From the NCBI RefSeq assembly GCF_030538695.1, contig NZ_JAUNTN010000006.1, forward strand, positions 1-64,000: a stretch of DNA of 64,000 nucleotides, written 5' to 3'. Source of the DNA: Paracoccus sp. (in: a-proteobacteria) (lineage in GTDB: Bacteria; Pseudomonadota; Alphaproteobacteria; Rhodobacterales; Rhodobacteraceae). Below are positions 55,344 through 64,000 of this stretch, one piece after another (position 1 is the first letter of the stretch; every line of letters begins with the position of its first letter). Position numbers and translations under genes: made by a program. Under the pieces are notes generated by a model that had not been told where the DNA came from, did no database searches, and worked only from the letters and a program-made list of their open reading frames with translations.

Positions 55344-57169
55344 TTGCGCCGCACCTTCAGGCCCTCTTTGATGTTGCCGAACAGTTGCGGGCGGTGGCCG
55401 TGCATCGACATGATCGTATACTGCTGGATGATGGTGATGATGTTGTTGGCGATCCAGTAAAGCACCAGCCCTGCGGCAAAGCCGCCCATCATGAACATGA
55501 ACACCCAAGGCATCCAGGCAAAGATCATCTTTTGCGTCGGATCGGTCGGTGCCGGGTTCAGCTTTTGCTGGACCCACATGCTGAGGCCAAGGATCAGTGC
55601 CATCAGTGGCAGCGACAGGATGTAAAACAGCGAGTCAGGGCCGGGCGCATGAAAGGGCAGCAGGCCGAACAGGTTCAGCACACTGGACGGGTCGCGCACG
55701 GACAGGTCTTTGATCCAGCCGAGCCAGGGCGCATGGCGCAATTCGATGGTGACGAAAATCACCTTATACAGGCTGAAAAAGATCGGGATTTGCAGCAGCA
55801 TCGGCAGGCAGCCGGCAGCCGGGTTGACCTTTTCGCGCTTGTAGAGGGCCATGACCTCCTGCTGGAACTTCATCCGGTCCTCGCCGGTGCGTTCCTTGAT
55901 GGCCTCCATCTCCGGCTGCAATTCGCGCATTTTGGCCATCGAGACATAGGATTTTCGGGCCAGCGGAAAGACCAGCGCTTTCAGCACGACGGTCAGCGCG
56001 ATGATGGACCAGCCCATGTTGCCGATCAGCCCATGCAACCAGTGCAGCAGCGAGAAAATCGGCTTGGTGAAGAAATAGAACCAGCCCCAATCCACCGCAT
56101 CGACAAAGCGCTGGATGCCGGGGGTGGTTTCATAGCTGCGCAGCGTATCGACAACCTTGGCACCAGCGAACAGGTAGCTGCTGGATGTGATGCTGGCGCC
56201 CGGTGCGATGGTCTGCACGGGCAGGCGGGTTTCGGTCTGGTAGATGTCGGCTGCGTCGGAATATTTGGTGACAGCGCGGAACGGCTGGCCTGGTGCAGGG
56301 GCCAGTGCCGCCATCCAGTATTTATCGGTAAAGCCGATCCAGCCGTTTTCCGCAACTTCGGTGGTTTTAGCGCGGCCTTCAACGGGGCTGAGGTCGAACT
56401 TGCTGACATCCTTGTAGGATTCTTCGTCAAGTTTGCCGTCCAGCATCCCGATCACACCTTCATGCGAGATGAAGAAGTTTTCCAGACCATCGGGCATCCC
56501 GTGGCGGGCGATAATGCCATAGGGGGCCGCCGAAAATGCTGTGGCACTGTTATTGGTGACGGATTGGCCAATGGTGAACAGGAACTTGTCGTCAACCTCG
56601 AAGGTGCGACGGAAGATCTGACCGGCGCCGTTGTCCCAAACCAGCGTGACCGGATTGCCGGGCGACAGCGTGGTGCCGGTTTCAAGTGTCCAGAGCGTCG
56701 TTGGGCCGGGAACCAGTGCCGGATCGGTGCCGGCAGCAGGCATCCAGCCATAAACCGCGTAATAGGGTTTGGTGGCAGGCACATCATTGGCCGGATTGCC
56801 TGCTGTCGGGGAGAGCAGGCGGACATAGGGCGAATCTGCGGCCAGCGTGGCGCGATAGTCGGTCAGCAGCAGGTCATCGAGGCGACCGCCTGCCAGCGAG
56901 ATCGAACCGTTCAGCGAGGGCGTTTCGATCATCACGCGCGGCGCATCCGCCACCGGATCGCCGGTGCTGGCGATGCTTTGCGCCAGCGTATCGCCGCCCG
57001 CCGCCTGTGTCGTGGCGGTCGGTGCGATGGGGGCGCCATCCTGTGCGGTGATGGCGGCCGGTTCATCTGGCAGGACCGGGGGTTCTGGCGCGAACAGCGT
57101 ATACCATACGACGATCACCAGAAACGACAGCACGGTCGCCAGAATGAGATTGCGGTTATTGTCTTCCAT
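55340..57169 (-). CDS. yidC: Membrane protein insertase YidC
   Basis: 609 residues from the ATG at 57169 (MEDNNRNLILATVLSFLVI). A long periplasmic domain, about residues 60-340, precedes the conserved membrane core with WGWFYFFTKPIFSLLHWLHG and the basic KERTGEDRMKFQQEVMALYKRE loop. Inserts and folds membrane proteins with or without SecYEG. A 150-base gap separates it from the EAL gene. Confidence 0.96.
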   Translation of the reverse strand: MEDNNRNLILATVLSFLVIVVWYTLFAPEPPVLPDEPAAITAQDGAPIAPTATTQAAGGDTLAQSIASTGDPVADAPRVMIETPSLNGSISLAGGRLDDLLLTDYRATLAADSPYVRLLSPTAGNPANDVPATKPYYAVYGWMPAAGTDPALVPGPTTLWTLETGTTLSPGNPVTLVWDNGAGQIFRRTFEVDDKFLFTIGQSVTNNSATAFSAAPYGIIARHGMPDGLENFFISHEGVIGMLDGKLDEESYKDVSKFDLSPVEGRAKTTEVAENGWIGFTDKYWMAALAPAPGQPFRAVTKYSDAADIYQTETRLPVQTIAPGASITSSSYLFAGAKVVDTLRSYETTPGIQRFVDAVDWGWFYFFTKPIFSLLHWLHGLIGNMGWSIIALTVVLKALVFPLARKSYVSMAKMRELQPEMEAIKERTGEDRMKFQQEVMALYKREKVNPAAGCLPMLLQIPIFFSLYKVIFVTIELRHAPWLGWIKDLSVRDPSSVLNLFGLLPFHAPGPDSLFYILSLPLMALILGLSMWVQQKLNPAPTDPTQKMIFAWMPWVFMFMMGGFAAGLVLYWIANNIITIIQQYTIMSMHGHRPQLFGNIKEGLKVRRK

Positions 57170-57319
57170 ACCGTCACCAGATCGCGGGAAAGGGATGGGG
57201 CGGTTCAATAGAAGGGGGGGGCAAAGGTCAAGGGGCCGTGCGGTTTGCAACCGCGGTTTTGCCGGATTTTCCCCGATCCTGCGCCGCCCGTTCCGTCCGC
57301 GTGATCCGCTTGCACAATC

Positions 57320-58612
57320 TTAACCTGCACGGGCCTGAAGCCGGGGCAGGTTGTTTTGCCGACTGCTGTGGCTTTCCATGAAGGCGAAGGTGCGGTCCAG
57401 AGGCATCGGGGCGGCAATGCCGTAGCCCTGCACCTCGTTACAGCCGATTTGAGCCAGGAAATAATGTTCTTCGGGGCTTTCGACACCTTCGGCAACGGTT
57501 TGCAGGTCCAGATGATCGGCCAGTGCCAGAATGGCCAGAATCATGCGCTGACGTTGCGGGTCCTGGGTACAGCCCTTGACGAAGCTGCGGTCGATTTTCA
57601 GGCGGTGCACCTCGAACTGGCGGATGGCGTCCAGCGTGGTGCTGCCGGTGCCGAAATCATCAAGGTCGATGCGGCAGCCCGCCAGTGCAAGGCGGCGCAG
57701 ATTGGGACCCGCCGCCGCGCCGGTGGTGTGAGGGCCAAGATCCTCGATGACCTCGATCACCAGACGCGACGGTGGGATATTCTGACGGTCCAGTTCCCAC
57801 AGGACCAGATCGGCAAAGGCGGGTTCGGCCAGCTCTTGCGGGGTGACATTGACCGAGACGGTCGGCACATGCCAGCCGGCGTCATCCCATTTCTGCAATG
57901 CCTCAAGCGACTGGCGCAGCATTTCTGCGGTCAGGGTGGCGCGTGAAGTGTCATCCAGTCCGGGCAGGAAATGTGGCGGGGCCAGCAAGCCGCGGCTGGG
58001 GTGGTTCAGGCGGGCCAGCGCCTCAAACCCCATGACCGCGCCGGTGTCGCAACAAATCTGCGGCTGAAAATGTGCCTGCACTGCGCCCTGCGCAATCAGG
58101 GACGCAAAGTTATGGTCGGGGGTGGCGTCGCTTTGCGGTTGCCATGCGAAAATGGCCAGTGCCGCAGGCGTCGGGGGGGTGCGTTCCAGCATCTTGCGGC
58201 CAAAGCTGGCCAGTTGCGCCGGGTCCGCGCCGGGCTTGTCATGCGTGACCAGCACGCCAGTCAGTTCCGGGTGCAGATTATGCCCGGCCAGTGTAAAGGT
58301 GCCACCGCAGGCTTTGCGCAGCCGCATGGCGATCTGCACCGCGAGATCGGGCGAATCAGTGGCCAGCGTGATGCAGAAATCCCCGGCCGGGGCAGCAAAC
58401 AGCCGATCGTCGTGGCGCAGGCAGCCGCGCAGCCGGTCGCGCATCTGCATCAACAGCCGGTCCAGCCCGGATTGCCCCAGCAATTGCCGCAGCCCATCCA
58501 GTTGTGTGAGGCGCAGCACCAGCACCTGTTGCCGGGGAGACTGCTTGCGGGGCAGCAGGTTGCGCAGGCGTGTCAGCAAGGAAGCAGCGGTCGGAATCAG
58601 CATAAAGGCCAC
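57320..58612 (-). CDS. Cyclic-di-GMP phosphodiesterase with degenerate GGDEF and intact EAL
   Basis: 430 residues. Residues 30-155 keep the GGDEF fold but the motif is PAGDFC (75-80), so no cyclase activity is expected. The EAL domain is complete: E197-A198-L199, N255, E287, D318-D319 (DDFGTG), K339, E375 and E378 bind metal and substrate. It should degrade cyclic-di-GMP and lower biofilm signals. No membrane helix is clear, only a hydrophobic N-terminus. Monocistronic between yidC and ttcA. Confidence 0.88.
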   Translation of the reverse strand: MAFMLIPTAASLLTRLRNLLPRKQSPRQQVLVLRLTQLDGLRQLLGQSGLDRLLMQMRDRLRGCLRHDDRLFAAPAGDFCITLATDSPDLAVQIAMRLRKACGGTFTLAGHNLHPELTGVLVTHDKPGADPAQLASFGRKMLERTPPTPAALAIFAWQPQSDATPDHNFASLIAQGAVQAHFQPQICCDTGAVMGFEALARLNHPSRGLLAPPHFLPGLDDTSRATLTAEMLRQSLEALQKWDDAGWHVPTVSVNVTPQELAEPAFADLVLWELDRQNIPPSRLVIEVIEDLGPHTTGAAAGPNLRRLALAGCRIDLDDFGTGSTTLDAIRQFEVHRLKIDRSFVKGCTQDPQRQRMILAILALADHLDLQTVAEGVESPEEHYFLAQIGCNEVQGYGIAAPMPLDRTFAFMESHSSRQNNLPRLQARAG

Positions 58613-58665
58613 CGGAAGAATCGTTTCATTCCCCCAAGGCTTAGCAGCAATTCCCTTATGTTCCG

Positions 58666-59541
58666 TTAATGCGCGCCTAAAATCGGCGGGGAAACCTCCT
58701 TAAAGTTGTTTGCATCCGGGAAAAGCGATGCGAAATCAAAAAGGTTTGGATCTGCCAGATGTGAGAGCCGGACATTGGTCAAGGCCCGGAACATGACCTG
58801 ACGGCGGCCTGGCGTACGCTTTTCCCACTCATCCAGCAGCGCCTTGACCTGCATTCGTTGCAAGCCGTCCTGACTGCCGCAAAGGTCGCAGGGGATTATG
58901 GGATAGTTCATGGTACGAGCGAAACGGTCGCAATCGGCTTCGGCCACGAAGGCCAGCGGGCGCAGAACAGTCAGGTCGCCTTCTTCGTTCAGCAGCTTGG
59001 GCGGCATCGTTGCCAGCCGCCCGCCGTGAAACAGGTTCATAAAGAAAGTCTCAAGAATATCATCGCGGTGATGGCCAAGCACGACCGCACTGCATCCTTC
59101 TTCGCGGGCGATGCGATACAGGTTGCCGCGCCGCAGGCGGGAACACAGGCTGCACATCGTCCCGCCCGGCGCGATTTTATCGGTGACGATGGAATAAGTG
59201 TCCTGATATTCAATGCGATGCGCGACCTGACGATCCGCCAGAAACGCTGGCAGCACGGTCGAAGGGAAGCCCGGCTGGCCCTGATCCAGATTGCAGGCCA
59301 GCAGGTCAACGGGCAGCAGGCCACGCCATTTCAATTCATGCAGAATGGCCAACAGGGTATAGCTGTCCTTGCCGCCCGACAGGCAGATCAGCCAGCGGTC
59401 GCCGGGGCGAACCATGCCATATGTCTCGATCGCATCGCGGGTTTCGCGGACCAGACGCTTGCGCAGCTTGCGGAACTCGGTCGAGGAAGGGGCACCGCGG
59501 AACAGCGGGTGGATCTCGTCCAGATCGGCTTCGATGTTCAT
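58666..59541 (-). CDS. ttcA: tRNA 2-thiocytidine(32) synthetase TtcA
   Basis: 291 residues, PP-loop [10 protein letters not shown], cysteines in [11 protein letters not shown] and CDLCGSQDG that bind the iron-sulfur cluster. Thiolates C32 of some tRNAs. Start overlaps the small membrane peptide gene (ATGA). Confidence 0.94.
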   Translation of the reverse strand: MNIEADLDEIHPLFRGAPSSTEFRKLRKRLVRETRDAIETYGMVRPGDRWLICLSGGKDSYTLLAILHELKWRGLLPVDLLACNLDQGQPGFPSTVLPAFLADRQVAHRIEYQDTYSIVTDKIAPGGTMCSLCSRLRRGNLYRIAREEGCSAVVLGHHRDDILETFFMNLFHGGRLATMPPKLLNEEGDLTVLRPLAFVAEADCDRFARTMNYPIIPCDLCGSQDGLQRMQVKALLDEWEKRTPGRRQVMFRALTNVRLSHLADPNLFDFASLFPDANNFKEVSPPILGAH

Positions 59542-59636
59542 GCGAAAACCCTTTCGATGATAAAAGCTACCAGTAAAATCAGGATGATGGCGGCGAGAAT
59601 GACGGCGGCAAGGCCGATGAGCCGCCGCTTAATCAT
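59538..59636 (-). CDS. 32-residue single-helix membrane peptide between yidD and ttcA
   Basis: A 33-codon frame begins at ATG 59636 inside the last codons of yidD and ends in a TGA that overlaps the ttcA ATG. It encodes [14 protein letters not shown], a continuing hydrophobic helix, and a short end IIERVFA: positive start, about 22 hydrophobic residues, charged finish. The ATG overlap at both ends argues for real translational coupling. Function unknown. Confidence 0.55.
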   Translation of the reverse strand: MIKRRLIGLAAVILAAIILILLVAFIIERVFA

Positions 59637-59868
59637 GGTCGCACCGTTTGGGCGGCACCGGATCATAGCCGGACCCGCCCCACGGGTTACAGCGCACCAG
59701 ACGCCGCAGGGTCAGCCAGCCGCCCTTGATGGCGCCGTGCTTTTCCAGCGCCTCCAGCCCATAGACGGAACAGGTCGGTTGAAAGCGGCAGCCGTGACCG
59801 ATCCACGGCGACAGAAACAGCCGATAGGCGCGAATGGGCAGGGCGAAAATCCGGGCCAGCGGGGTCAT
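59629..59868 (-). CDS. yidD: Membrane protein insertion efficiency factor YidD
   Basis: 79 residues with the YidD signature: [31 protein letters not shown] and [14 protein letters not shown] small amphipathic membrane-associated protein that aids YidC. Overlaps rnpA by 4 bases. Confidence 0.94.
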   Translation of the reverse strand: MTPLARIFALPIRAYRLFLSPWIGHGCRFQPTCSVYGLEALEKHGAIKGGWLTLRRLVRCNPWGGSGYDPVPPKRCDHD

Positions 59869-60287
59869 GGGCGATCCCCATGGATGCGGGTCAGGGCCTG
59901 TTCCAGATCGGCCAGCAGATCGGTGAAGGGGCGGGAAATTGTCGTTTCAGGACGACCAATCAGAACGTAATCCCAGCCGGGGCGGCCAAGTTTGGGCAGG
60001 ATGGCCCGTGCAACCTCGCGCAAGCGGCGCTTGGCACGATTGCGGGCCACGGCATTGCCGAGTTTTTTGGAACAGGTATAGCCAATGCGGATGTCTTGCG
60101 GGTCGGCTTCGCTTGTGTCGCGCTGGCGGGCTTGCAGCAGGAAGCCCGCCGTTCCCTGACGGCGGGCCTTGGCGGCGCGCAGGAAATCCGCACGTTTGCG
60201 CAGGATCACCGGACGCAGAAAAGCCGCCGCGCCACTCCCGGTCGGCTGGCCTTGCGGTTCAGCGACAGGGGCGGGGCGCGACGGCAT
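59865..60287 (-). CDS. rnpA: Ribonuclease P protein component
   Basis: 140 residues (a shorter form starting later, nearer [12 protein letters not shown], is also possible). Contains the RNR signature [18 protein letters not shown]. Together with the M1 RNA (not seen here) processes the 5' ends of tRNAs. Confidence 0.93.
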   Translation of the reverse strand: MPSRPAPVAEPQGQPTGSGAAAFLRPVILRKRADFLRAAKARRQGTAGFLLQARQRDTSEADPQDIRIGYTCSKKLGNAVARNRAKRRLREVARAILPKLGRPGWDYVLIGRPETTISRPFTDLLADLEQALTRIHGDRP

Positions 60288-60301
60288 ATTTTTGCAGCCT
60301 T

Positions 60302-60319
60302 GCGGGGCGCAAACCCCGC
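60302..60319 (-). promoter_or_regulatory. Hairpin between rpmH and rnpA
   Basis: GCGGGG (60302-60307) and CCCCGC (60314-60319) form a six-bp stem. No T-run follows on the reverse strand. It may reduce read-through from the highly expressed rpmH into rnpA. Confidence 0.35.
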
Positions 60320-60329
60320 GTCAGACCAA

Positions 60330-60464
60330 TCAGGCCGACAGACGCTTGCGGCCCTTGGCGCGGCGTGCGTTCAGGACGCGACGGCCCCCTTTGGTTGCCA
60401 TGCGGGCACGGAAACCGTGACGGCGCGCGCGAACCAGGTTCGACGGCTGGAAAGTGCGTTTCAT
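60330..60464 (-). CDS. rpmH: 50S ribosomal protein L34
   Basis: 44 residues from the ATG at 60464: [20 protein letters not shown] and ending [10 protein letters not shown], the canonical bL34. Begins the reverse-strand rpmH-rnpA-yidD-ttcA chain. Confidence 0.97.
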   Translation of the reverse strand: MKRTFQPSNLVRARRHGFRARMATKGGRRVLNARRAKGRKRLSA

Positions 60465-60728
60465 GTGTCCACTCCGATATTCAGCGGTGTTCAGCAGAGC
60501 GCGACAGGCAACAGGACAATGCCCTGCGCGGCCACGCTGGTTATCTCGAAGCCCGCCTGATAGGTCAGACGCGCCCCCGAGTCAACGGTGATGGTAAGGG
60601 TTTGCCAGAATATTTCGCGCAAGAACCCGCTTAGGGAACCCGCAGCCCGGTTGCAATGTTTGACAGGAAACGCGCGAAAGCGTGATAACCCGCGACGGAA
60701 CCCCGCGCGGGTGCTGGTTGGGGTGCGC

Positions 60729-62138
60729 ATGAGACTGAACAGCTTGTCAGGCCGATTCGCCGCAGTAACGATCGTTTTCGTTCTGCTGGCCGAGGCGCTG
60801 ATTCTTTTGCCTGCGCTGGCGGCTGTCCGGCAGACCTATCTGGAATCGCGGCTGGAGCGGGCGCAGATCGCCAGCCTTGCCCGGCTGGCCACCGATGATT
60901 CGATCAGCAGCGAGCTGGAAGCCGAGTTGTTGCAGAATGCTGGCGTGTTCAACGTGGTGCTGCGCCGCAATGATGTGCGCCAGCTTGTGCTGGCCTCGCC
61001 CATTCCGCAGCCGATTTCCGCGACTTATGATCTGCGCGACCTGGGTTTCCTTGAGGCGATCCGGGATGCGGTTCAGCAGATTGCGGACCCTGACGACCGG
61101 GTGATCCGGGTGATCGGTGCGCCGGTGAACCATGCCGGGCAGTTGATCGAGATTACGATGGAAAGCGCACCCTTGCGCAAGACGATGATCGACACCGGGC
61201 TGCGGTTGCTGGTGATTTCTGCGGCGTTCTCGATCCTGACAGCGGTGCTGCTGAACTTTGCCGCGCGGCGGCTGATCGTGGTGCCGATCCGGCGGGTGAT
61301 CCAGCATATGAGCGCCTATGCCAGCGCCCCGCAGGATGGCCGCGCCATTATTACCCCGACGGCACGGATCGCCGAGGTGGCCGAGGCCGAAACTGCGCTG
61401 GCTGCGATGCAAAAGACGCTGACTTCGGCGCTGAACCAAAAGGACCGGCTGGCGCAGCTTGGACAGGCGGTGGCCAAAATCAGCCATGACTTGCGCAACA
61501 TCCTGACCACCAGCCAGATTTTTGCCGACCGGCTGGAGGAAAGCGAAGACCCTGCGGTGCGGCGGGCGGCGCCCAAGCTGGTGAACTCGATCAGTCGGGC
61601 GGTGAATCTGTGCGAAACCACGCTGGCCTTTGGCAAGGCCGAGGAACCCTCGCCCACGCTGTCACGCTTTCCGCTGGCGGCGCTGGTCGAGGATGTGACC
61701 GAGGCTGAAAGCCTTGCCGGGACGGGTGGGGTCGAGTTCATCGTCGATATTCAGCCCGCTTTGACCATTCGCGCCGACCGTGAGCAGCTTTACCGGGTGC
61801 TGTCCAACCTGACCCGCAACGCCCGGCAGGCGTTGGAAGGCAGCGGCCAGCCCGGCACCATCGAGATCAGCGCGGGTGAGACCGATGCCGAATGGTGGAT
61901 CAAGGTCGGGGATACTGGCCCCGGCCTGCCGGAAAAGGCGCGCGAGTTTCTGTTCCGCCCCTTCAGCGGCGGCACCCGCAAGGGCGGCACCGGGCTGGGC
62001 CTTGCCATCGCGCAAGAGTTGGTGCGCGGCCACGGCGGTCGGCTGGATCTGGTGCGCAGCGATGAACACGGGACCGAGTTCCGTATCCATCTGCCGCGCG
62101 ATCTGGGTATGGGGGCGCTGCTGCGCGGCGATCAGTAA
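60729..62138 (+). CDS. Orphan sensor histidine kinase
   Basis: 469 residues from the ATG at 60729 (RLNSLSGRFAAVTIV); upstream in-frame starts lie in the rpmH promoter region and are rejected. Two membrane helices (11-31 and 157-178) flank a periplasmic sensing domain, then HAMP-like linker, H253 in KISHDLRNILT, N box LSNLTRNARQAL, G1 DTGPGLP and G2 GGTGLGLA. No response regulator is adjacent, so its partner is elsewhere. Its last codons overlap the convergent csaA end. Confidence 0.9.
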   Translation: MRLNSLSGRFAAVTIVFVLLAEALILLPALAAVRQTYLESRLERAQIASLARLATDDSISSELEAELLQNAGVFNVVLRRNDVRQLVLASPIPQPISATYDLRDLGFLEAIRDAVQQIADPDDRVIRVIGAPVNHAGQLIEITMESAPLRKTMIDTGLRLLVISAAFSILTAVLLNFAARRLIVVPIRRVIQHMSAYASAPQDGRAIITPTARIAEVAEAETALAAMQKTLTSALNQKDRLAQLGQAVAKISHDLRNILTTSQIFADRLEESEDPAVRRAAPKLVNSISRAVNLCETTLAFGKAEEPSPTLSRFPLAALVEDVTEAESLAGTGGVEFIVDIQPALTIRADREQLYRVLSNLTRNARQALEGSGQPGTIEISAGETDAEWWIKVGDTGPGLPEKAREFLFRPFSGGTRKGGTGLGLAIAQELVRGHGGRLDLVRSDEHGTEFRIHLPRDLGMGALLRGDQ

Positions 62139-62476
62139 ACCGGCTGCCCCGGCGCAACCGTGCTTTCCGTCGTCAGCACGACGACCTCGCCCGCCGGGTT
62201 TTCCGCGCCCATAATCAGCACTTCGGACTGGAACCCGGCGATGTTGCGCGGGGCGAAATTGACCACGCAAACGACATTGCGCCCAAGCAGCTCGTCGGGC
62301 GCATAGCGGGTGATTTGTGCGCTGGACCAGCGCAGGCCAATATCCGGGCCGAAATCAACTGCGACCTTATAGGACGGGTTGCGGGCGCGGGGAAAAGGCT
62401 GCACCTCGACCACCCGGCCGATGCGAAGGTCGAGACTGTCAAAGCTCTGGTAATCAACCTGCGGCTTGAGCGGCAT
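62132..62476 (-). CDS. csaA: tRNA-binding protein CsaA
   Basis: 114 residues with the EMAP/CsaA fold: DLRIGRVVEVQPFPRARNPSYKV and NVVCVVNFAPRNIAGFQSEVLIM. Acts as a tRNA-binding chaperone in other bacteria. Overlaps the histidine kinase stop by 7 bases, tail to tail. Confidence 0.92.
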   Translation of the reverse strand: MPLKPQVDYQSFDSLDLRIGRVVEVQPFPRARNPSYKVAVDFGPDIGLRWSSAQITRYAPDELLGRNVVCVVNFAPRNIAGFQSEVLIMGAENPAGEVVVLTTESTVAPGQPVY

Positions 62477-62485
62477 TGGGGATCC

Positions 62486-63514
62486 TTACAGCGCGGCCAG
62501 AATGGCGGTGGTGATCTGTTCGGTCTTGTCCTTGCCCGGCACCGTGCCGATCCCGGCAGAGGTGGCCGCCGCGATGGCGGTGTGAACGCGGGCGGCGGCA
62601 TCGCTCTCGCCCAAATGCTCCAGCATCATCGCGCCCGACCAGATCGCCGCAATCGGGTTGGCAATCCCCAGATGGGCAATGTCAGGGGCCGAGCCGTGGA
62701 CGGGTTCGAACATCGACGGGGCCGAGCGGTCGGGGTTGATATTGGCCGAGGCCGCAAAGCCAAGCCCGCCCTGAATCGCCGCGCCAAGATCGGTCAGAAT
62801 GTCGCCAAACAGGTTCGAGGCCACAACGACATCAAGGCTTTCCGGGGCCATGACGAAACGCGCGGCCATGGCGTCGATGTGATAGCGTGTCACCTGAATG
62901 TCGGGATATTCGGCGGCAAGCTGGTCTGTTACCTCATCCCAAAACACCATGGAATGTCGTTGTGCATTGGATTTCGTGACCGAAGCCAGCTTGCCGCGCC
63001 GGGTCCGGGCCTGCTCAAAGCCAAAGCGCAGGATGCGTTCGACCCCTTTGCGGGTAAAGATCGAGGTTTCGACCGCCACTTCATCGGCGCTGCCTTGATG
63101 CACGCGGCCCCCGGCACCGGAATATTCGCCCTCGGTATTCTCACGGATGCAAAGAATGTCGAAATCTTCGGCCCGCAGCGGTCCGGTGACGCCGGGCAGC
63201 AGCCGGTGCGGGCGGATATTGGCGTATTGGGTAAAGCTCTTGCGGATCGGCAGCAGCAGCCCGTGCAGCGACACGCTGTCGGCCACCTTGGCGGGCCAGC
63301 CGACCGCGCCCAGCAGGATGGCGTCATGGCGGCGCAGGGTCTCGATCCCGTCTTCGGGCATCATATGGCCGCTGCGCAGATACGTGTCGCAGGACCAGTC
63401 GAACCATGTCCCCTCCAGCTTGCCGGGGGCGGCTTTTTGCAGCACCTCCCATGCGGCCTGGGTGACATCGACGCCGATTCCGTCTCCGGGGATAATGGCG
63501 ATTGCGTGGGGCAT
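62486..63514 (-). CDS. Tartrate dehydrogenase / isopropylmalate-dehydrogenase-like decarboxylating dehydrogenase
   Basis: 342 residues from the ATG at 63514. Start MPHAIAIIPGDGIGVDVTQ, RENTEGEYSGAGGRVHQG and SNLFGDILTDLGAAIQGGLG are the substrate and NAD sites of the IPMDH/TDH group. The TrpTrp-like DSVSLHGLLLPIRKSF block points to tartrate/D-malate dehydrogenase rather than LeuB. csaA follows 9 bases downstream. Confidence 0.87.
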   Translation of the reverse strand: MPHAIAIIPGDGIGVDVTQAAWEVLQKAAPGKLEGTWFDWSCDTYLRSGHMMPEDGIETLRRHDAILLGAVGWPAKVADSVSLHGLLLPIRKSFTQYANIRPHRLLPGVTGPLRAEDFDILCIRENTEGEYSGAGGRVHQGSADEVAVETSIFTRKGVERILRFGFEQARTRRGKLASVTKSNAQRHSMVFWDEVTDQLAAEYPDIQVTRYHIDAMAARFVMAPESLDVVVASNLFGDILTDLGAAIQGGLGFAASANINPDRSAPSMFEPVHGSAPDIAHLGIANPIAAIWSGAMMLEHLGESDAAARVHTAIAAATSAGIGTVPGKDKTEQITTAILAAL

Positions 63515-63657
63515 GGTGGGGCCTTTGTCTGAAATCTGCGGAACATAAGGGTTGTAGCAGGTTTGAAAGGCACGGAAAGGGGCCAGAAGCAGCTTGCCAA
63601 GCACCCGTAAAGCCCGGCAATGAAGAAGGGGCCAGACGGGATCGGCAAGGGGGCGGG

Positions 63658-64000
63658 ATGAAGATACAGGTCATCGGCGTGTGCCGCTTTTCGGTGCTTG
63701 TCACCAACGCCTTTCGCGGCGGCCCGACGGATATGCAGCAGCGCATTGGCCATCTGTTCGCTCCGGCGCGGCTGGCCGAGCGGTTCGCGTGGTTTGAGCA
63801 TGTCACCCTGCCGTCGCTGCGGGCGCAGACCGATCAGGATTTCCAGTTCGTTGTGCTGACCAGCGAATTGCTGCCCGATGAATGGCTGGAACGGCTTTAT
63901 GCGCTGGTCGGGCATCTGCCCAATTTCAGCATCGCCATGGTGCCTGTCAGCAGCCATGCCGAGACGGGCAGGCCGGTTTTCACCCATCGCATAGACCATC
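63658..64000 (+). CDS. Putative rhamnosyl-type glycosyltransferase, N-terminal part
   Basis: Begins MKIQVIGVCRFSVLVTNAFRG with GGGCGG before the ATG and continues open to the window edge (114 codons seen). ERFAWFEHVTLPSLRAQTDQ and DFQFVVLTSELLPDEW match the glycosyltransferase family often annotated as putative rhamnosyl transferase in Rhodobacteraceae. The C-terminus is outside the window. Confidence 0.78.
   Translation, partial: MKIQVIGVCRFSVLVTNAFRGGPTDMQQRIGHLFAPARLAERFAWFEHVTLPSLRAQTDQDFQFVVLTSELLPDEWLERLYALVGHLPNFSIAMVPVSSHAETGRPVFTHRIDH

Noticed and set aside
55385..57211. A 608-codon forward frame opposite yidC
   Set aside because: Antisense shadow of yidC; composition typical of reversed membrane-protein codons.
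60588..60728. An extra 47 residues at the N-terminus of the histidine kinase
   Set aside because: The extension is Arg/Asn-rich, lies in the rpmH upstream region and would displace the membrane helix from the N-terminus; the ATG at 60729 gives the normal form.
1..64000. CRISPR arrays, tRNA or rRNA genes, complete insertion sequences, phage integrase or attachment sites
   Set aside because: No regularly spaced repeats, cloverleaf or rRNA motifs, transposases or integrases were seen on either strand.

Overview
This window looks like chromosome from a GC-rich alphaproteobacterium of the Rhodobacteraceae, most likely Paracoccus or a close relative (inferred from gene content and order; no 16S rRNA is present). 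Family-level signs are the pckA / short hprK / rapZ / EIIA-Man / HPr block, the DUF2852 and HIG1 'twin-membrane' small proteins, the rpmH-rnpA-yidD-ttcA-yidC-MOSC-engB-argB chain, and an etfBA / 3-hydroxybutyryl-CoA dehydrogenase neighbourhood. No rRNA, tRNA, CRISPR array, complete insertion sequence or prophage was seen.

Layout. 1-8.6 kb is the accessory-looking part: a frameshifted remnant of a COG4889-type helicase/restriction protein at the left edge, a LysR regulator, a four-gene OsmF/YehYXW-type osmoprotectant ABC transporter, an exported alkylsulfatase-like metallo-hydrolase, about 1 kb of non-coding or decayed DNA, and an RTX-repeat gene broken by an in-frame TAG. 8.7-15.6 kb holds an AtoE-type fatty-acid transporter, pckA, and the nitrogen-PTS-like signalling operon hprK-rapZ-EIIA-HPr with a TetR gene coupled to its end. 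15.7-24.3 kb carries hbd, a broken ankyrin gene, etfAB, a cobalamin adenosyltransferase, an SDR, an SH3 protein, parC and a DUF533 protein.

24.5-44.4 kb is the tuf / S10 / spc / alpha ribosomal region in standard gene order. It is split by three non-ribosomal genes: a membrane protein joining a Pycsar-effector-like (PycTM/DUF5706) module to a DUF3616 domain between tuf and rpsJ, a nitroreductase in reverse orientation between rplP and rpmC, and a secreted beta-rich protein between rpmD and rplO. Several longer gaps contain attenuator- or terminator-like hairpins.

44.6-51.1 kb begins with a LuxR/LuxI-type acyl-homoserine-lactone pair, then rarA, crcB, rluC-type synthase, HAD phosphatase, ATP12 chaperone and an orphan amino-acid binding protein. 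51.2-60.5 kb is a long reverse-strand housekeeping chain from rpmH to a divergent trpB, including a 32-residue membrane peptide between yidD and ttcA. 60.7-64 kb has an orphan histidine kinase, csaA, a tartrate/isopropylmalate-type dehydrogenase and the start of a glycosyltransferase.

The strongest candidate for something undescribed is the PycTM-DUF3616 fusion at 25944-27542. It has the membrane part of a nucleotide-gated defence effector but no cyclase gene anywhere in the window.
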